DNA of 64,000 nucleotides from an uncultured Succinivibrio sp. (GCA_934218695.1 CAKQDA010000009.1:1-64000); one strand, 5' to 3'; shown: positions 38,553-47,997, counted from the first letter of the stretch. Numbers and translations are program-made. Notes: generated from the letters alone by a model not told the origin.

Positions 38553-38590
38553 ATCATTTTGTGATCATGATCGGTACGATTTGGTTGTCG
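38553..38590 (-). repeat. Right terminal inverted repeat of the ISAs1-like relic
   Basis: Its reverse complement starts CGACAACCAAAT and ends AAAATGAT, matching 36939-36976. Confidence 0.7.
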
Positions 38591-38624
38591 TAAAATTAAA
38601 TTAGATGTAAATGAGGATTTTATT

Positions 38625-38816
38625 ATGATGTCTTTAGCTAACTTTAAAAATATGGATCCCTTTATTCTGCTGTCTACTGTAAATATGCAGCTCAGAGATG
38701 AATTCTCAAGTCTTGACGAATTGTGCACAACAAACGATATTGATAAAAACGAGCTCACAGAAAAACTGAAAGCCTCAGGATTTGAGTACAACAAAGAACA
38801 GAACCAGTTCCGATAG
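38625..38816 (+). CDS. DUF4250 domain protein
   Basis: 63 residues: an N-F-K-N-M-D-P-F-I-L-L-S-T-V-N-M-x-L-R-D block (6-25) followed by S-S-L-D-E-L-C (28-34) and a C-terminal F-E-Y-N-K-E-Q-N-Q-F. This is the whole DUF4250 family domain, whose function is unknown; the second half looks like a small winged-helix or HTH. The ATG at 38625 has GAGGA 7 bases upstream. The exonuclease I-like gene begins 47 bases downstream, so the two are probably cotranscribed. An IS end lies directly upstream, and may supply or interrupt the promoter. Confidence 0.85.
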   Translation: MMSLANFKNMDPFILLSTVNMQLRDEFSSLDELCTTNDIDKNELTEKLKASGFEYNKEQNQFR

Positions 38817-38862
38817 TACATAATTATATTTCCCGTTTTATTGATCTAAGCTGTCATTTAAA

Positions 38863-40101
38863 ATGATTAACTACGATAGAAAGCTACTTTTTTTACTTCC
38901 TGAGCCTGTAACCTCACCTGATGATAAATATCCTTCACTGTACTCATTATCATATGTATTAACTGATCTTAATTTTAATATCATTGATAAAAATGAACTT
39001 GTAACCTGTAAAGGGTATGACTACAGACTTCCTAGTCCTAGCTATCTTTTCACTCAAGGAATTGATCCATACTCCATTAAAAATGGACTAAGCATCGAAA
39101 AATTTTTGGATGAAGCAGAAAAGATCCTGCATAATCCCAATGTAACCATCTTCACCTGGTCTGTTCGAAATTTAAAAATTTTAGAGAGCATGTGTCTAAG
39201 ACAGTTCAGAGAAGCTTCAATTCTAGATGGTGTCTATGCACTGACAGATGTTAACAAAGTTTTAAAACTCTCAGAACTTTTTTCTGAAGGAAAATGTCTT
39301 AACACTGATGCCCTTTTGAAATGTGCATTTAAATACGGCCTCAAAGAAAAAATCTCAATCAACGACAGATTAGGAAGATTAAGATCTCTAATTCATATTG
39401 TAAAAGAGCTTAGTAAGAATAACACTGCCCTTTTGAACTATATGACAAGACCTCATGCTCAAAAGGCTGAGCAGATCAGTAAAACCATATCTCAGTCAAA
39501 GTTTCTTATTGACTATAACGTAAAAGAACGAGCTGTTGAATTGTTAAAACCTCTGTCTCTCTCTGGTAATGACATAGACGCTTTGTATTTTGATGGTAAT
39601 GAAGTAAGACGTAAATACTACAGATTAGATGACTTTGGAGTACTTTCACCTGCAACAGTTCTGACTCCAGAAAGACAAAAACTTGTGAATATATCTCTTC
39701 AGAAAATCACAGATCTATTGAACAGAGCTGATCTTAATACTGTAAAGTGGGATGAAATAATGAACTACTCAAAAGTATTCTTTAAAGATTTTTCTCAAAA
39801 AGAGTACACTGATTACAATAACATCATGAATAACAGCAACAAAGGCTCAGTTGTTAATGCACCTCTTACAATGGGTAATCATTACAGAAATCTTGTTTTA
39901 CTGTTCAGAGGAAATAACTATAAGGGAACTCTTTTAGACTCAGAGCTTACAGCCTATTACAGAATATGCGCAGCGATGATAGAAAAACAGCTTCCAAACT
40001 ACGCTACAGAACTCAAATATTTATCCAATTCTGTAAATGAAAATTCAGATGAAGAGCTAAAACTCATCGGCGATATAAAGAACTATCCACTTTCTCTTTA
40101 A
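38863..40101 (+). CDS. Exonuclease I (SbcB)-like protein lacking the catalytic residues
   Basis: 412 residues. It can be followed along E. coli ExoI: an N-terminal DEDD-fold region (residues 8-165), the S-Y-V-L-T-D-x-N-F-N-I-I strand (30-41), a Y-R-L-P-S-P...I-D-P block, and a C-terminal helical region where R-N-L-V-L-L-F-R-G-N-N-Y-K-G-T-L (about 345-360) matches the ExoI segment R-A-R-N-F-P-G-T-L. But the four catalytic positions have changed by my alignment: D15 is Leu, D108 is non-acidic, H181 is Asn and D186 is Arg; only E17 may remain. It is thus likely a non-nuclease descendant, possibly a DNA-binding or regulatory protein. It follows the DUF4250 gene. The alignment is by eye. Confidence 0.65.
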   Translation: MINYDRKLLFLLPEPVTSPDDKYPSLYSLSYVLTDLNFNIIDKNELVTCKGYDYRLPSPSYLFTQGIDPYSIKNGLSIEKFLDEAEKILHNPNVTIFTWSVRNLKILESMCLRQFREASILDGVYALTDVNKVLKLSELFSEGKCLNTDALLKCAFKYGLKEKISINDRLGRLRSLIHIVKELSKNNTALLNYMTRPHAQKAEQISKTISQSKFLIDYNVKERAVELLKPLSLSGNDIDALYFDGNEVRRKYYRLDDFGVLSPATVLTPERQKLVNISLQKITDLLNRADLNTVKWDEIMNYSKVFFKDFSQKEYTDYNNIMNNSNKGSVVNAPLTMGNHYRNLVLLFRGNNYKGTLLDSELTAYYRICAAMIEKQLPNYATELKYLSNSVNENSDEELKLIGDIKNYPLSL

Positions 40102-40112
40102 ATAAAAAAGAC

Positions 40113-42809
40113 TTAGCTGCTTTTCTTTTTAACAGTCTTCCTTGCGGATGTTTTCTTTACAGTTGTCTTTTTTGTAGCTGTCTTTCTGGTAGCAGATTTC
40201 TTTGCAGCTGATTTAACAGGCTCCTGAACCTCCCACTTCCTGTCGTCCTCATTATAGAAAGCAACGAAAGATGTAGGTTTACCTTCTCTGTCAACTGACA
40301 TGATGTACTGCTTTTTAGACTTACGGCTGAATCTTACCTCTGTCTCATTGCCATCATTATCATAGGCTGGTGCATCAGCTAAATAATAGAACTTTGGTGA
40401 GAGCTTATCTCGGTGATTTAACAGTTCTATTACCTTAGGAGGCCTTGTTTCACGAACTTTTGGAAAATTATGAGCCGCCAGGAACAGGCCAGCTGCACCA
40501 TCACGCAGAACATAATGAGAACCTTCAGTCTTACATAATAAATCAGGCATATCGACAGGATCTTCACGTGGAGGAGCAACCTGACCATTTTTCAGGATTT
40601 TTCTTGTATTACCGCATTCCTTATTGGTACATGCCATATACTTACCAAAACGGCCTTCCTTTAAGACCATGGTATGGCCGCACTTTTCACAAGGTATCTC
40701 AGGTCCCTTTTCAATTTCTGAATCAAATTTACCTGTCTCCAGCAGATAACCACCACAGTTAGGTGTAGAGCAAAGATGAAGCTTATGAGTTTCATCTATA
40801 ATGTAGGTATCCATTACAGAATGACACTTACTGCAGCGAGGACGCGAGCGCAGGATGTTTGCCTCTTCCTCGTCCGTCAGATTCTTAGAATTCAGAGCAG
40901 CTATATCAAGAGCACGCAGATTTAAAGTCTTATGACATCTGTCTGCAGCCTTTACATCCCTGTCATAATAACCTAAACATGACAGGAACATACCTGTCTT
41001 GCCAGACTGAACTGCCATATGATATTTACCGCACTCAGGACAGGTAAGTTCTTTAATCTCCAGAGGCTTGTTTTCAGGCATACCGCCATCATCTGCTGAC
41101 TTTGTAGCCTTTTCAAGTTCAACTTCAAAAGACTTGTAAAAATTATCAAGACTCGCAAGCCAGTTCTGCTTGCCCTCAGCAATCTCATCAAGATTATTTT
41201 CCATTGATGCTGTAAAGTTCTTGTCCATAAGATCTTTAAAGCTGAAACGAAGTCTGTCTGTTACAATTTCCCCCATTCTTTCAGCATAGAATCTACCATG
41301 GTTAATGGTTACATATCCTCGTTCTTGAATTGTTGAAATAATTGATGCATAAGTGGATGGTCTGCCAATTCCATCCTTTTCAAGCTCTTTAACAAGACTT
41401 GCTTCAGAGAAACGTGCAGGAGGTTGTGTAAAGTGCTGTGACGGCAGTAATTCCAAAACACGAAGAGATTCTCCTTCCTTTAATTCAGGGAGAAGAACTT
41501 CCTCATTCTTGTTAAAGTTATATACTCTCTTAAAACCGTCAAATGTAACGTGCTTTCCAGATACTCTGAATGTATATCCACCGGCATCTACAGATACACT
41601 GGTGGTCTCATATTCCTGAGGTGTCATCTGGGAAGCCAGATATCTAGCCTTTATAAGTTCAAACAGCCTCTGACCGTCTCTGTCAATATGGGCAGGGAGA
41701 GGATCTAGAGGATGTGAGGGCCGAATAGCTTCATGAGCTTCCTGAGCAGATTCTTTTGACTTATAGTAATTTGGCTTTTCAGGAACGTATCTGTCACCAA
41801 AATTTCTTGAAATGATATCTCTTGCTGCAGCAATTGCCTCTGCTGAAAGATTTACACTGTCAGTACGCATATAGGTGATAAGACCCTGCTCATACAGATG
41901 CTGAGCTACCGTCATGGTTCTGCGAACAGAAAAGCCTAACTTCTGATTTGCAACCTGCTGCAGAGTTGAGGTTGTAAAAGGAGGCAGAGCTGACTGTCTG
42001 CCCTTCTTGGTTTCAATTTTTGATACAACAAAAGGTACGGTCTTTAAGTAATCAAGAATTGAATTTGCCTCGTCCTTATTGCGGATCTCAACTTTCCTGC
42101 CATTTTTTGAGGTTAAAGCAAGCTTCAGGCTCTCACCAGAGTGGTTTTCAGTTATTGCATCGATATTCCAGTACTCTTCTGGGATAAAAGCCTTAATCTC
42201 ACGTTCTCTGTCAACAATAAGCTCTACTGCAACAGACTGAACTCTACCTGCAGAAAGACCGCGGGCAACCTTTTTCCAAAGAAGAGGCGAAACCATAAAA
42301 CCCACAACTCGGTCAAGGAAACGACGCGTCTGCTGGGCATTGACCAAATCCATGTTGATACGCCCTGGATTTTCAAAAGCCTTAGAGATGGCTGCCTTGG
42401 TGATCTCTGGATATTTTACTCTTAAATACTTGTCATCCTTTCCACCTAAAACTTCCCTTAAATGCCAGGCAATCGCCTCTCCCTCTCTATCCAAATCGGT
42501 TGCGAGGTAAACCTTATCAGCTTCTTTTGACAGCTTTTTAAGTTCTGAAACAACTTTCAGCTTGTCTGGCATGATGGCATAGTTGGCTTTCCAGTGATTA
42601 TTCGGATCAATACCCATGTTTCTGACTAAGGTCTCTTCTTTAGTCAGCTTCACCTTTTTTCCATTAGCAGTTTCTGTTTTAGAGGAAGAACCGTTGGCCA
42701 GATCTCTGATATGGCCTACACTTGCGCGAACTACATAATCGTCGCCTAAATAGCGATTGATGATAGTTGCCTTAGATGGAGACTCCACGATTACCAACGA
42801 TTTACCCAT
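40113..42809 (-). CDS. topA: DNA topoisomerase I
   Basis: 898 residues; relaxes negative supercoils. TOPRIM domain with E in V-E-S-P-S-K (9-14) and D-L-D-R-E-G (105-110); active-site Tyr313 in L-I-T-Y-M-R-T-D-S; after residue about 585 come C4 zinc-ribbon repeats (C-P-E-C, C-S-K-C...C, C-E-K-C-G...C-T-N-K-E-C), and the last 30 residues are a Lys/Ser/Thr tail. E. coli TopA has 865. It lies 17 bases after sohB on the same strand, as in E. coli (sohB-topA neighbourhood), so the two are probably cotranscribed. Confidence 0.97.
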   Translation of the reverse strand: MGKSLVIVESPSKATIINRYLGDDYVVRASVGHIRDLANGSSSKTETANGKKVKLTKEETLVRNMGIDPNNHWKANYAIMPDKLKVVSELKKLSKEADKVYLATDLDREGEAIAWHLREVLGGKDDKYLRVKYPEITKAAISKAFENPGRINMDLVNAQQTRRFLDRVVGFMVSPLLWKKVARGLSAGRVQSVAVELIVDREREIKAFIPEEYWNIDAITENHSGESLKLALTSKNGRKVEIRNKDEANSILDYLKTVPFVVSKIETKKGRQSALPPFTTSTLQQVANQKLGFSVRRTMTVAQHLYEQGLITYMRTDSVNLSAEAIAAARDIISRNFGDRYVPEKPNYYKSKESAQEAHEAIRPSHPLDPLPAHIDRDGQRLFELIKARYLASQMTPQEYETTSVSVDAGGYTFRVSGKHVTFDGFKRVYNFNKNEEVLLPELKEGESLRVLELLPSQHFTQPPARFSEASLVKELEKDGIGRPSTYASIISTIQERGYVTINHGRFYAERMGEIVTDRLRFSFKDLMDKNFTASMENNLDEIAEGKQNWLASLDNFYKSFEVELEKATKSADDGGMPENKPLEIKELTCPECGKYHMAVQSGKTGMFLSCLGYYDRDVKAADRCHKTLNLRALDIAALNSKNLTDEEEANILRSRPRCSKCHSVMDTYIIDETHKLHLCSTPNCGGYLLETGKFDSEIEKGPEIPCEKCGHTMVLKEGRFGKYMACTNKECGNTRKILKNGQVAPPREDPVDMPDLLCKTEGSHYVLRDGAAGLFLAAHNFPKVRETRPPKVIELLNHRDKLSPKFYYLADAPAYDNDGNETEVRFSRKSKKQYIMSVDREGKPTSFVAFYNEDDRKWEVQEPVKSAAKKSATRKTATKKTTVKKTSARKTVKKKSS

Positions 42810-42826
42810 TGTAAAATCCTTTTCTC

Positions 42827-43948
42827 TTAAAAACGGTCTGTTTCTTTCTCAAGAATAGTATCCTGAACTTCCTTTTTTATTGCTGAAGTCCAGGTTCTGA
42901 CCATAAAAAACTTTTTAATGATATCTACTAATGACTTCTTTTCTTCATACTCAATGCTAATCTTTATAGCACAAACTTTTGTAAATTCTACTGTTTTCTG
43001 TAAATAAGCATCAAAAGTGTCAATTTCGTCAACTAAACCACGCTCAATGGCATCACTTGCAAGCCAGAATTCACCAGTTGCAAACTGTTCTACATCCATA
43101 TTAGGGCGATATTTTGCAACAACAGCTTTAAATCTCTCATGGATCATTGAAAGCTCCTGGCGGAACTTTTCTCTTCCTTCAGAAGTGTTCTCACCAAACA
43201 CTGTTAATGTACGCTTATATTTACCGGCAGTTATCTGTTCATATTCAATATCATGTTTCTTTAAGACTTTATTAAAGTTTGGCACCTGTGCTACAACACC
43301 GATGGAACCTACATAGGAGAAAGGTGCAGCCACTATCTTCTGAGCCACACATGACATTAAATAACCGCCTGAAGCTGCTACATTGTCAACACAAACAGTT
43401 AAGTGAATCCCTTTTGCTCTTACTCTTTCAAGTGAGCTTGCACAGAGACCATATCCGTTTACAACTCCACCAGGTGACTCGAGATTAATGATTAACTCAT
43501 CCTTATCTGTCGCTACATCCAGAACCACGTTAATCTCTTTAATGAAGTCATCCTGGGAGCTTGCTTTTGGATCACCGTAAAAATCAATTACAAACAACTT
43601 TTCAGGACAGAATCTGCCATTCTCTTCGGCCTGTTTTATTTTTTCCTTTAAAGCTTTTTCTTTTTGTTCAGGATCTTTCTTTTCATCCTTGGACTTCTGT
43701 TTTAAAAATGCCTTTTTTTCTTTCGCTGTTTTAGAACAGTCTGCCTCGAAAATGGCATCTTCAATTTCCTGTCTGCGATCTTTAAATTCTTTTTTCAGAT
43801 CAGTAAACTTCAGTTTTTCATCATTATCCTTTTTTACTGATTTTATCCCCTTTACAGCCAGTAAAAGAATAACAAGTCCAAAAACAATGAGGAGGACTGT
43901 AACGGCAAGTTTGCTTGAATACAGTGCCAGAGAATATAGAAATTCCAT
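42827..43948 (-). CDS. sohB: Inner-membrane peptidase SohB (S49 family)
   Basis: 373 residues. One or two N-terminal TM segments (about 8-32), then a charged Lys/Glu region (about 40-115), then the S49 domain with Ser in V-A-A-S-G-G-Y (about 196) and the catalytic Lys in A-G-K-Y-K-R-T-L (about 247). Signal-peptide-peptidase-like serine protease with a Ser-Lys dyad on the periplasmic side. The E. coli protein has 349 residues; the extra length is in the charged linker. In front of topA with 17 bases between. Confidence 0.93.
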   Translation of the reverse strand: MEFLYSLALYSSKLAVTVLLIVFGLVILLLAVKGIKSVKKDNDEKLKFTDLKKEFKDRRQEIEDAIFEADCSKTAKEKKAFLKQKSKDEKKDPEQKEKALKEKIKQAEENGRFCPEKLFVIDFYGDPKASSQDDFIKEINVVLDVATDKDELIINLESPGGVVNGYGLCASSLERVRAKGIHLTVCVDNVAASGGYLMSCVAQKIVAAPFSYVGSIGVVAQVPNFNKVLKKHDIEYEQITAGKYKRTLTVFGENTSEGREKFRQELSMIHERFKAVVAKYRPNMDVEQFATGEFWLASDAIERGLVDEIDTFDAYLQKTVEFTKVCAIKISIEYEEKKSLVDIIKKFFMVRTWTSAIKKEVQDTILEKETDRF

Positions 43949-43996
43949 TATTATCCTTAATTCAATCTGATTTTCTGTTCTTTAGTAAAGTAACGC

Positions 43997-44881
43997 TCAG
44001 TCTTGTGACTGGCTGTTTTTATTGACATATTCAGTACCTTCAGAAGTAAGTTTGATACCATCCTCTGTCATTTCTATCAGTCTTAATCTGTACAGATTGC
44101 CAACAGCCTTTTTAAATTTACCTTTTGACATATGAAGGTAATCCTCAATATCCTGAGGATCTGATTTATCATTAAAAGCCAGAAATCCGTTTGAGGTTTT
44201 TAATATTCTCAAAAGCAGAGATGCAGCATGCTCTATACCAGAAAGGCCTGGTTCCTGCAGTGAAACATCAAGCTTGCCGTCTTCTCTTATCTTGATAATG
44301 TAACCGTCTAGTCTCTTGCCTATTCTGACAGGTGTTTTAACATCAGATTTGTATAAAAGACCATATACAGAATCATTAACCACCATTCTGTAACCTAATG
44401 GTGTATGAGACACAGCCACAACAGTCACACGCTGTCCAACTTTAAACTCGCCATTTTTGGAGGTATCACGTATGTAGGAATTATATCGCTGTGTACCAAA
44501 GAGTCGCCCCTGTTCATCCATAGTAACCAGGATGAGAACTGACATTCCTACCTCAAAGGAAGATCTCTGCTCTGAAACAGGGACCACCAGCTCTTTAGGA
44601 ATGCCTAAATCCATATATACAGTGCCACAGTCTATTGAAGTAACAGTAAGTCGACCTACCATTCCCACTTCAAGATAAGGGTGTCTAGCAGTGGCTAAAA
44701 CACGGCCTGAATCTTTATATAGAAATACTCTGAGCATATCACCAGTTTTAAGATCTTTAGGCAACTGCTTGTGAGGAACAAACAGATCACCAAAAGCACC
44801 TGCATCGACAAAAGCGCCCTGATCGGTGATATCAACAACCCTGCGCTCTATCATATGGCCTAAACAAAGATTATCAGACAT
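43997..44881 (-). CDS. CvfB-like S1 RNA-binding protein
   Basis: 294 residues. Three or four S1-type beta barrels: R-V-V-D-I-T-D-Q-G-A-F-V-D-A-G-A (13-28), R-L-T-V-T-S-I-D-C-G-T-V-Y-M-D-L-G (about 77-93) and the later V-T-V-V-A-V-S-H block (about 152-160), then a C-terminal winged-helix (about 240-285) with K-K-A-V-G-N-L-Y-R-L. This is the CvfB/YitL arrangement of S1 repeats plus WH domain, which binds RNA and affects virulence factors in staphylococci; a role in this organism is unknown. It is 48 bases from sohB on the same strand. A hairpin terminator separates it from rplY upstream. Confidence 0.88.
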   Translation of the reverse strand: MSDNLCLGHMIERRVVDITDQGAFVDAGAFGDLFVPHKQLPKDLKTGDMLRVFLYKDSGRVLATARHPYLEVGMVGRLTVTSIDCGTVYMDLGIPKELVVPVSEQRSSFEVGMSVLILVTMDEQGRLFGTQRYNSYIRDTSKNGEFKVGQRVTVVAVSHTPLGYRMVVNDSVYGLLYKSDVKTPVRIGKRLDGYIIKIREDGKLDVSLQEPGLSGIEHAASLLLRILKTSNGFLAFNDKSDPQDIEDYLHMSKGKFKKAVGNLYRLRLIEMTEDGIKLTSEGTEYVNKNSQSQD

Positions 44882-44921
44882 GTATTTTATTCCTTTAACA
44901 TATATCTCTATTCAATATATG

Positions 44922-44956
44922 AAAAAAGCCACTCTCTTTGCAAGAATGGCTTTTAT
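44922..44956 (-). terminator. Terminator of rplY
   Basis: On the minus strand AAAAGCCATTCTT pairs (with one mismatch) with the later AAGAGAGTGGCTTTTTT: core pairs 44924-44931 with 44947-44954. A T-run follows. It lies 29 bases after the rplY stop. Confidence 0.75.
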
Positions 44957-44982
44957 ATATCTTACTCAGGTATCAAAAATAA

Positions 44983-45267
44983 TTAGATACGCTGGAAATC
45001 GATGTGTAAGATACGCTCTGAAACTGGGTGGCGCTGAATGTCAACAGGCTTAACCTTGATTGACTTGCCGTCTAAATTGAGTTCAACTTCCTTGTAGAAC
45101 TCATCCTTTAAAGAAGCAGTGATAACTTTCTTCTCATCTAAGGTAATTGATAAAGCTTCTTTGCCTTCACCGATGATGATAGCAGGAGTCTTAAACTCAC
45201 GACGTAGGCGGCGGCTCGCACCTCTTCCCAAGTCAGTACGTGAAGTAGCATCTAAAGTAATTGCCAT
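44983..45267 (-). CDS. rplY: 50S ribosomal protein L25
   Basis: 94 residues of the short L25 type without the CTC extension. G-R-G-A-S-R-R-L-R-R-E (about 15-25) and the C-terminal D-I-Q-R-H-P...H-I-D-F-Q-R-I (about 76-94) are the 5S-rRNA-binding signature. I favour the second ATG (45267), because AGGAA stands 8 bases before it; the first ATG at 45273 is only 2 bases from that site. E. coli L25 has 94 residues. It binds 5S rRNA in the large subunit. Confidence 0.95.
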   Translation of the reverse strand: MAITLDATSRTDLGRGASRRLRREFKTPAIIIGEGKEALSITLDEKKVITASLKDEFYKEVELNLDGKSIKVKPVDIQRHPVSERILHIDFQRI

Positions 45268-45273
45268 TTTCAT

Positions 45274-45575
45274 GTTTCCTATAAAATATTAAAAGATAAC
45301 TGTGTAATGCGACCATAAACACAGCGGGCATTAGTATACATGAATTCTTTAAAAATTCAAGTTGTAAATCACATTCTCTCAACACTGTTAAACTCTTGAA
45401 TGTTTTGAATGGATTTGTTAACTTTCAGATTGTATCTTGAAACTTTTTTTTATAACATTTCGAGTAATTGTGAATTCATACCATGAAATATTTGCAGGCA
45501 TACTGTATTTTATCAGAGTTGCTTCATTGTCTGAAACACATACCAGGTTAGTTAAAAATAATTAAGAGAATCAGT
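45274..45575. other. Intergenic gap between rplY and dCMP deaminase
   Basis: 302 bases between divergent genes. AT-rich; no gene, no obvious operator. A promoter for each side is expected but I cannot fix one. Confidence 0.4.
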
Positions 45576-46085
45576 ATGATCGAGTATATCCGTCCTTCAA
45601 AAGATCAGTCATTTATGGAAATTGCTGTCGCAGTATCTATGCGTTCAACCTGTCTGCGCAGACGCTATGGAGCGGTTATTGTGTCTAAGGATGGAAGAAT
45701 TGTATCAACAGGATACAATGGAGCCCCCCGTCACAGAGCAAACTGCGTGGATTTAAAGGAATGCCTGAGAGAAAAATGTCAGATAAAACCAGGTACCCAC
45801 TATGAGCTGTGCAGGGCTGTTCACGCTGAAGCCAACGCCATCATTAACGGAAACCCTCTGGATATTGTGGGAGGCACACTGTATCTGGCAGGAACTGATG
45901 CTGCCACCAACAGCAGAACCAGACAGATGAGACCCTGCTCCATGTGTCAGAGACTGATTCTGAATGCTCAGATTGCAAAAGTTGTTATGAGAGATGTTGA
46001 CGGCAATCTTGTATACTCGGATCCTCTGACATGGGAAGACGATTTACCAGAGAGAATAGCAAAAGAGTTAGGACAAACTCTGTAA
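45576..46085 (+). CDS. dCMP deaminase (ComEB-like)
   Basis: 169 residues. Zinc site H-A-E-A-N-A-I (about 86-92, with catalytic Glu) and P-C-S-M-C (about 122-126), plus the R-R-Y-G-A-V-I-V strand and G-Y-N-G-A-P loop of the deoxycytidylate deaminase family. Inserted C-x(4)-C-x4-C residues near 56-66 fit the extra zinc-binding loop of the ComEB/dCMP-deaminase group. It converts dCMP to dUMP for dTMP synthesis. Single gene, ATG at 45576 preceded by AAGAGA. Confidence 0.92.
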   Translation: MIEYIRPSKDQSFMEIAVAVSMRSTCLRRRYGAVIVSKDGRIVSTGYNGAPRHRANCVDLKECLREKCQIKPGTHYELCRAVHAEANAIINGNPLDIVGGTLYLAGTDAATNSRTRQMRPCSMCQRLILNAQIAKVVMRDVDGNLVYSDPLTWEDDLPERIAKELGQTL

Positions 46086-46112
46086 TACAACCTTCTGAAA
46101 TAACGCTTAAAA

Positions 46113-46988
46113 TTAAAGATCAGACTCCTCTACTATCTTAGGATACATGGCTTTTGGTCTTTCATCTATCTTGTCAGGATCATAGTTACGTCTGTCATTG
46201 CAGTTCATATCCGATATGGTTTCAAGATCAGAATTTGAGATATCAAAGCTGTAAAGTTCACTGTTCTGAATAAGTTTTTCCCTGGTGTTTGCCTTTGGAA
46301 TGGCAATAATTCCCCTCTGTATGCACCAGCGTAGCAGGATCTGTGAAGGGGCTGCCTTGTAAAAGTCACGCATACAGATAAGTCTTGGATCATCAAGAAT
46401 AAGTCGTCCTTCTGATCCTAATGGAGAATAAGCTTCTACTGCAATCTTCTTACGACGGCACCATCCCATAAGCTCTTCTTCAGTATTTAGAGGATGGATC
46501 TCAGTCTGATTTATCTGAGGGACAACTGTAGCTCCGTGTTCAAAGAGACTTTCAATATGGTGAATTTTAAAGTTGCTAACTCCAATTGCTCTGCACAGAC
46601 CTTCCTTTTGAAGTTTTTCAAGTTCAAGATAGGCTTTTTCATAGCCCTTAACAGGCCAGTGTATGAGGTACAGATCAGCATAGTCAAGCCCCAATCTATT
46701 TAAAGAATCAAGTAAAGCCTGTCTTGGATTTTCAAAATCAGTAACCCAAAGTTTTGTAGTCACAAAAATCTCATTTCGAGGGATCCCCGAGTCACGAACA
46801 GCTTTTCCTACAGTTTTTTCATTGCAGTAAATACGAGCCGTATCAATAAGACGATATCCAATATCCAGAGCATCCCTTACAGTCTGATAGGTTTCCTCAC
46901 AGCCTTTCATCTTGTAAACACGTAAACCTAAAAGAGGCATCTTAACGTCATTGTTTAAGTTGACTGTAGACTTTAAGCTAAGTTCCAT
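46113..46988 (-). CDS. Aldo/keto reductase
   Basis: 291 residues, TIM barrel. The catalytic tetrad is visible: D49 and Y54 in L-I-D-T-A-R-I-Y, K79 in T-K-L-W, H110 in L-I-H-W-P. The NADPH-binding C-terminal block I-A-I-P-K-A-N-T-R-E-K-L lies near residues 230-241. Closest in layout to DkgA/YtbE-type 2,5-diketo-gluconate reductases; the substrate cannot be told. It starts 9 bases after dusA on the same strand, so they form an operon. Confidence 0.92.
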   Translation of the reverse strand: MELSLKSTVNLNNDVKMPLLGLRVYKMKGCEETYQTVRDALDIGYRLIDTARIYCNEKTVGKAVRDSGIPRNEIFVTTKLWVTDFENPRQALLDSLNRLGLDYADLYLIHWPVKGYEKAYLELEKLQKEGLCRAIGVSNFKIHHIESLFEHGATVVPQINQTEIHPLNTEEELMGWCRRKKIAVEAYSPLGSEGRLILDDPRLICMRDFYKAAPSQILLRWCIQRGIIAIPKANTREKLIQNSELYSFDISNSDLETISDMNCNDRRNYDPDKIDERPKAMYPKIVEESDL

Positions 46989-46997
46989 ATCATTCTC

Positions 46998-47987
46998 CTA
47001 AGCTTCCTTCATGCGTTTGTAAGCTTCTCTAAAGACTTCAGGACCGGCCCCAAACTCATGCATGTGGCATGACAGGTAATTTCTAAAACGCCTTGCTCCC
47101 TTGCATCCATTAAAGAAGTTTATGACATGATTTCCAAGATAATGAAGCTTATTTCCCTGAGAAACAAACAATTCAGCAAAATCCATGATATTTTCGAAAA
47201 GTTCGTCCCGGGATTTTATCTCCTGTTCTTCACCGTATATCATACTATCTACAAATGCCAATAGATACGGATTGTCCATAATGGCGCGACCGAGCATCAC
47301 ACCTTCAACATGTTTTAACTGTTCTATGCAGTCTTCAATCGTAAGAATGCCTCCATTGATGGTGATGGAGAGATCAGGAAAATCTTCCTTTAAAGCGTAA
47401 ACTCTCTGATAATCAAGAGGAGGTACAGAGCGGTTTTCTTTAGGAGACAGACCGTTTAACCAGGCTTTTCTGGCATGTAGAATGATATGTCTTGAGCCTG
47501 TTACGTAAACAGATGACACTATTTTTTTTGTATATTCAAAATCATCAAGATCATCAACACCGATTCTGGTTTTAACTGTCACAGGAATATCAACTGCATC
47601 CTGCATAGCTTTCAAACAGTCAGTTATGATCTGCGGTGTTTTCATCAGGATTGCACCAAATGATCCAGACTGAACTTTGTCAGATGGACAGCCACAGTTT
47701 AAATTGATGGCACTGTAACCGAATTTAGTTGCAATTCTGCAGGCCTGAGCCAGAACTTTAGGATCTGATCCACCTAGTTGCAGAGTACATGGATTTTCTG
47801 TTTGAGGATCCTGCTCAATCAGGTGTTCCTTGCCATGAGTTACAGCCTGAGCTGCAACCATTTCGGTGTAAAGCATGGCCCTTTTTGACAGGAGTCTTGC
47901 CATACGCCTGAAAGTACGATTGGTAACGTCAATCATCGGGGCGACAGAGAATCTGTCAGCTACTGTAAATTTTGAGGGTTTGCCCAT
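46998..47987 (-). CDS. dusA: tRNA-dihydrouridine synthase A
   Basis: 329 residues. FMN barrel with R-F-S-V-A-P-M-I-D-V-T (12-22), the catalytic Cys100 in N-L-N-C-G-C-P-S, K in V-K-T-R-I-G (about 140) and the DusA-specific S-P-K-E-N-R-S-V-P-P-L-D-Y-Q-R-V (about 176-191). Reduces U20/U20a in tRNA. First gene of an operon with the aldo/keto reductase. Confidence 0.95.
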   Translation of the reverse strand: MGKPSKFTVADRFSVAPMIDVTNRTFRRMARLLSKRAMLYTEMVAAQAVTHGKEHLIEQDPQTENPCTLQLGGSDPKVLAQACRIATKFGYSAINLNCGCPSDKVQSGSFGAILMKTPQIITDCLKAMQDAVDIPVTVKTRIGVDDLDDFEYTKKIVSSVYVTGSRHIILHARKAWLNGLSPKENRSVPPLDYQRVYALKEDFPDLSITINGGILTIEDCIEQLKHVEGVMLGRAIMDNPYLLAFVDSMIYGEEQEIKSRDELFENIMDFAELFVSQGNKLHYLGNHVINFFNGCKGARRFRNYLSCHMHEFGAGPEVFREAYKRMKEA

Positions 47988-47997
47988 ATGTGTAAAA

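Larger units (their letters stand above)
36939..38590 (-). mobile_element. ISAs1-like insertion sequence relic
   Basis: About 1650 bases bracketed by imperfect 38-bp inverted repeats, containing the broken transposase described separately. The right end abuts the ribosome site of the DUF4250 gene. No target duplication is obvious. Confidence 0.65.
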
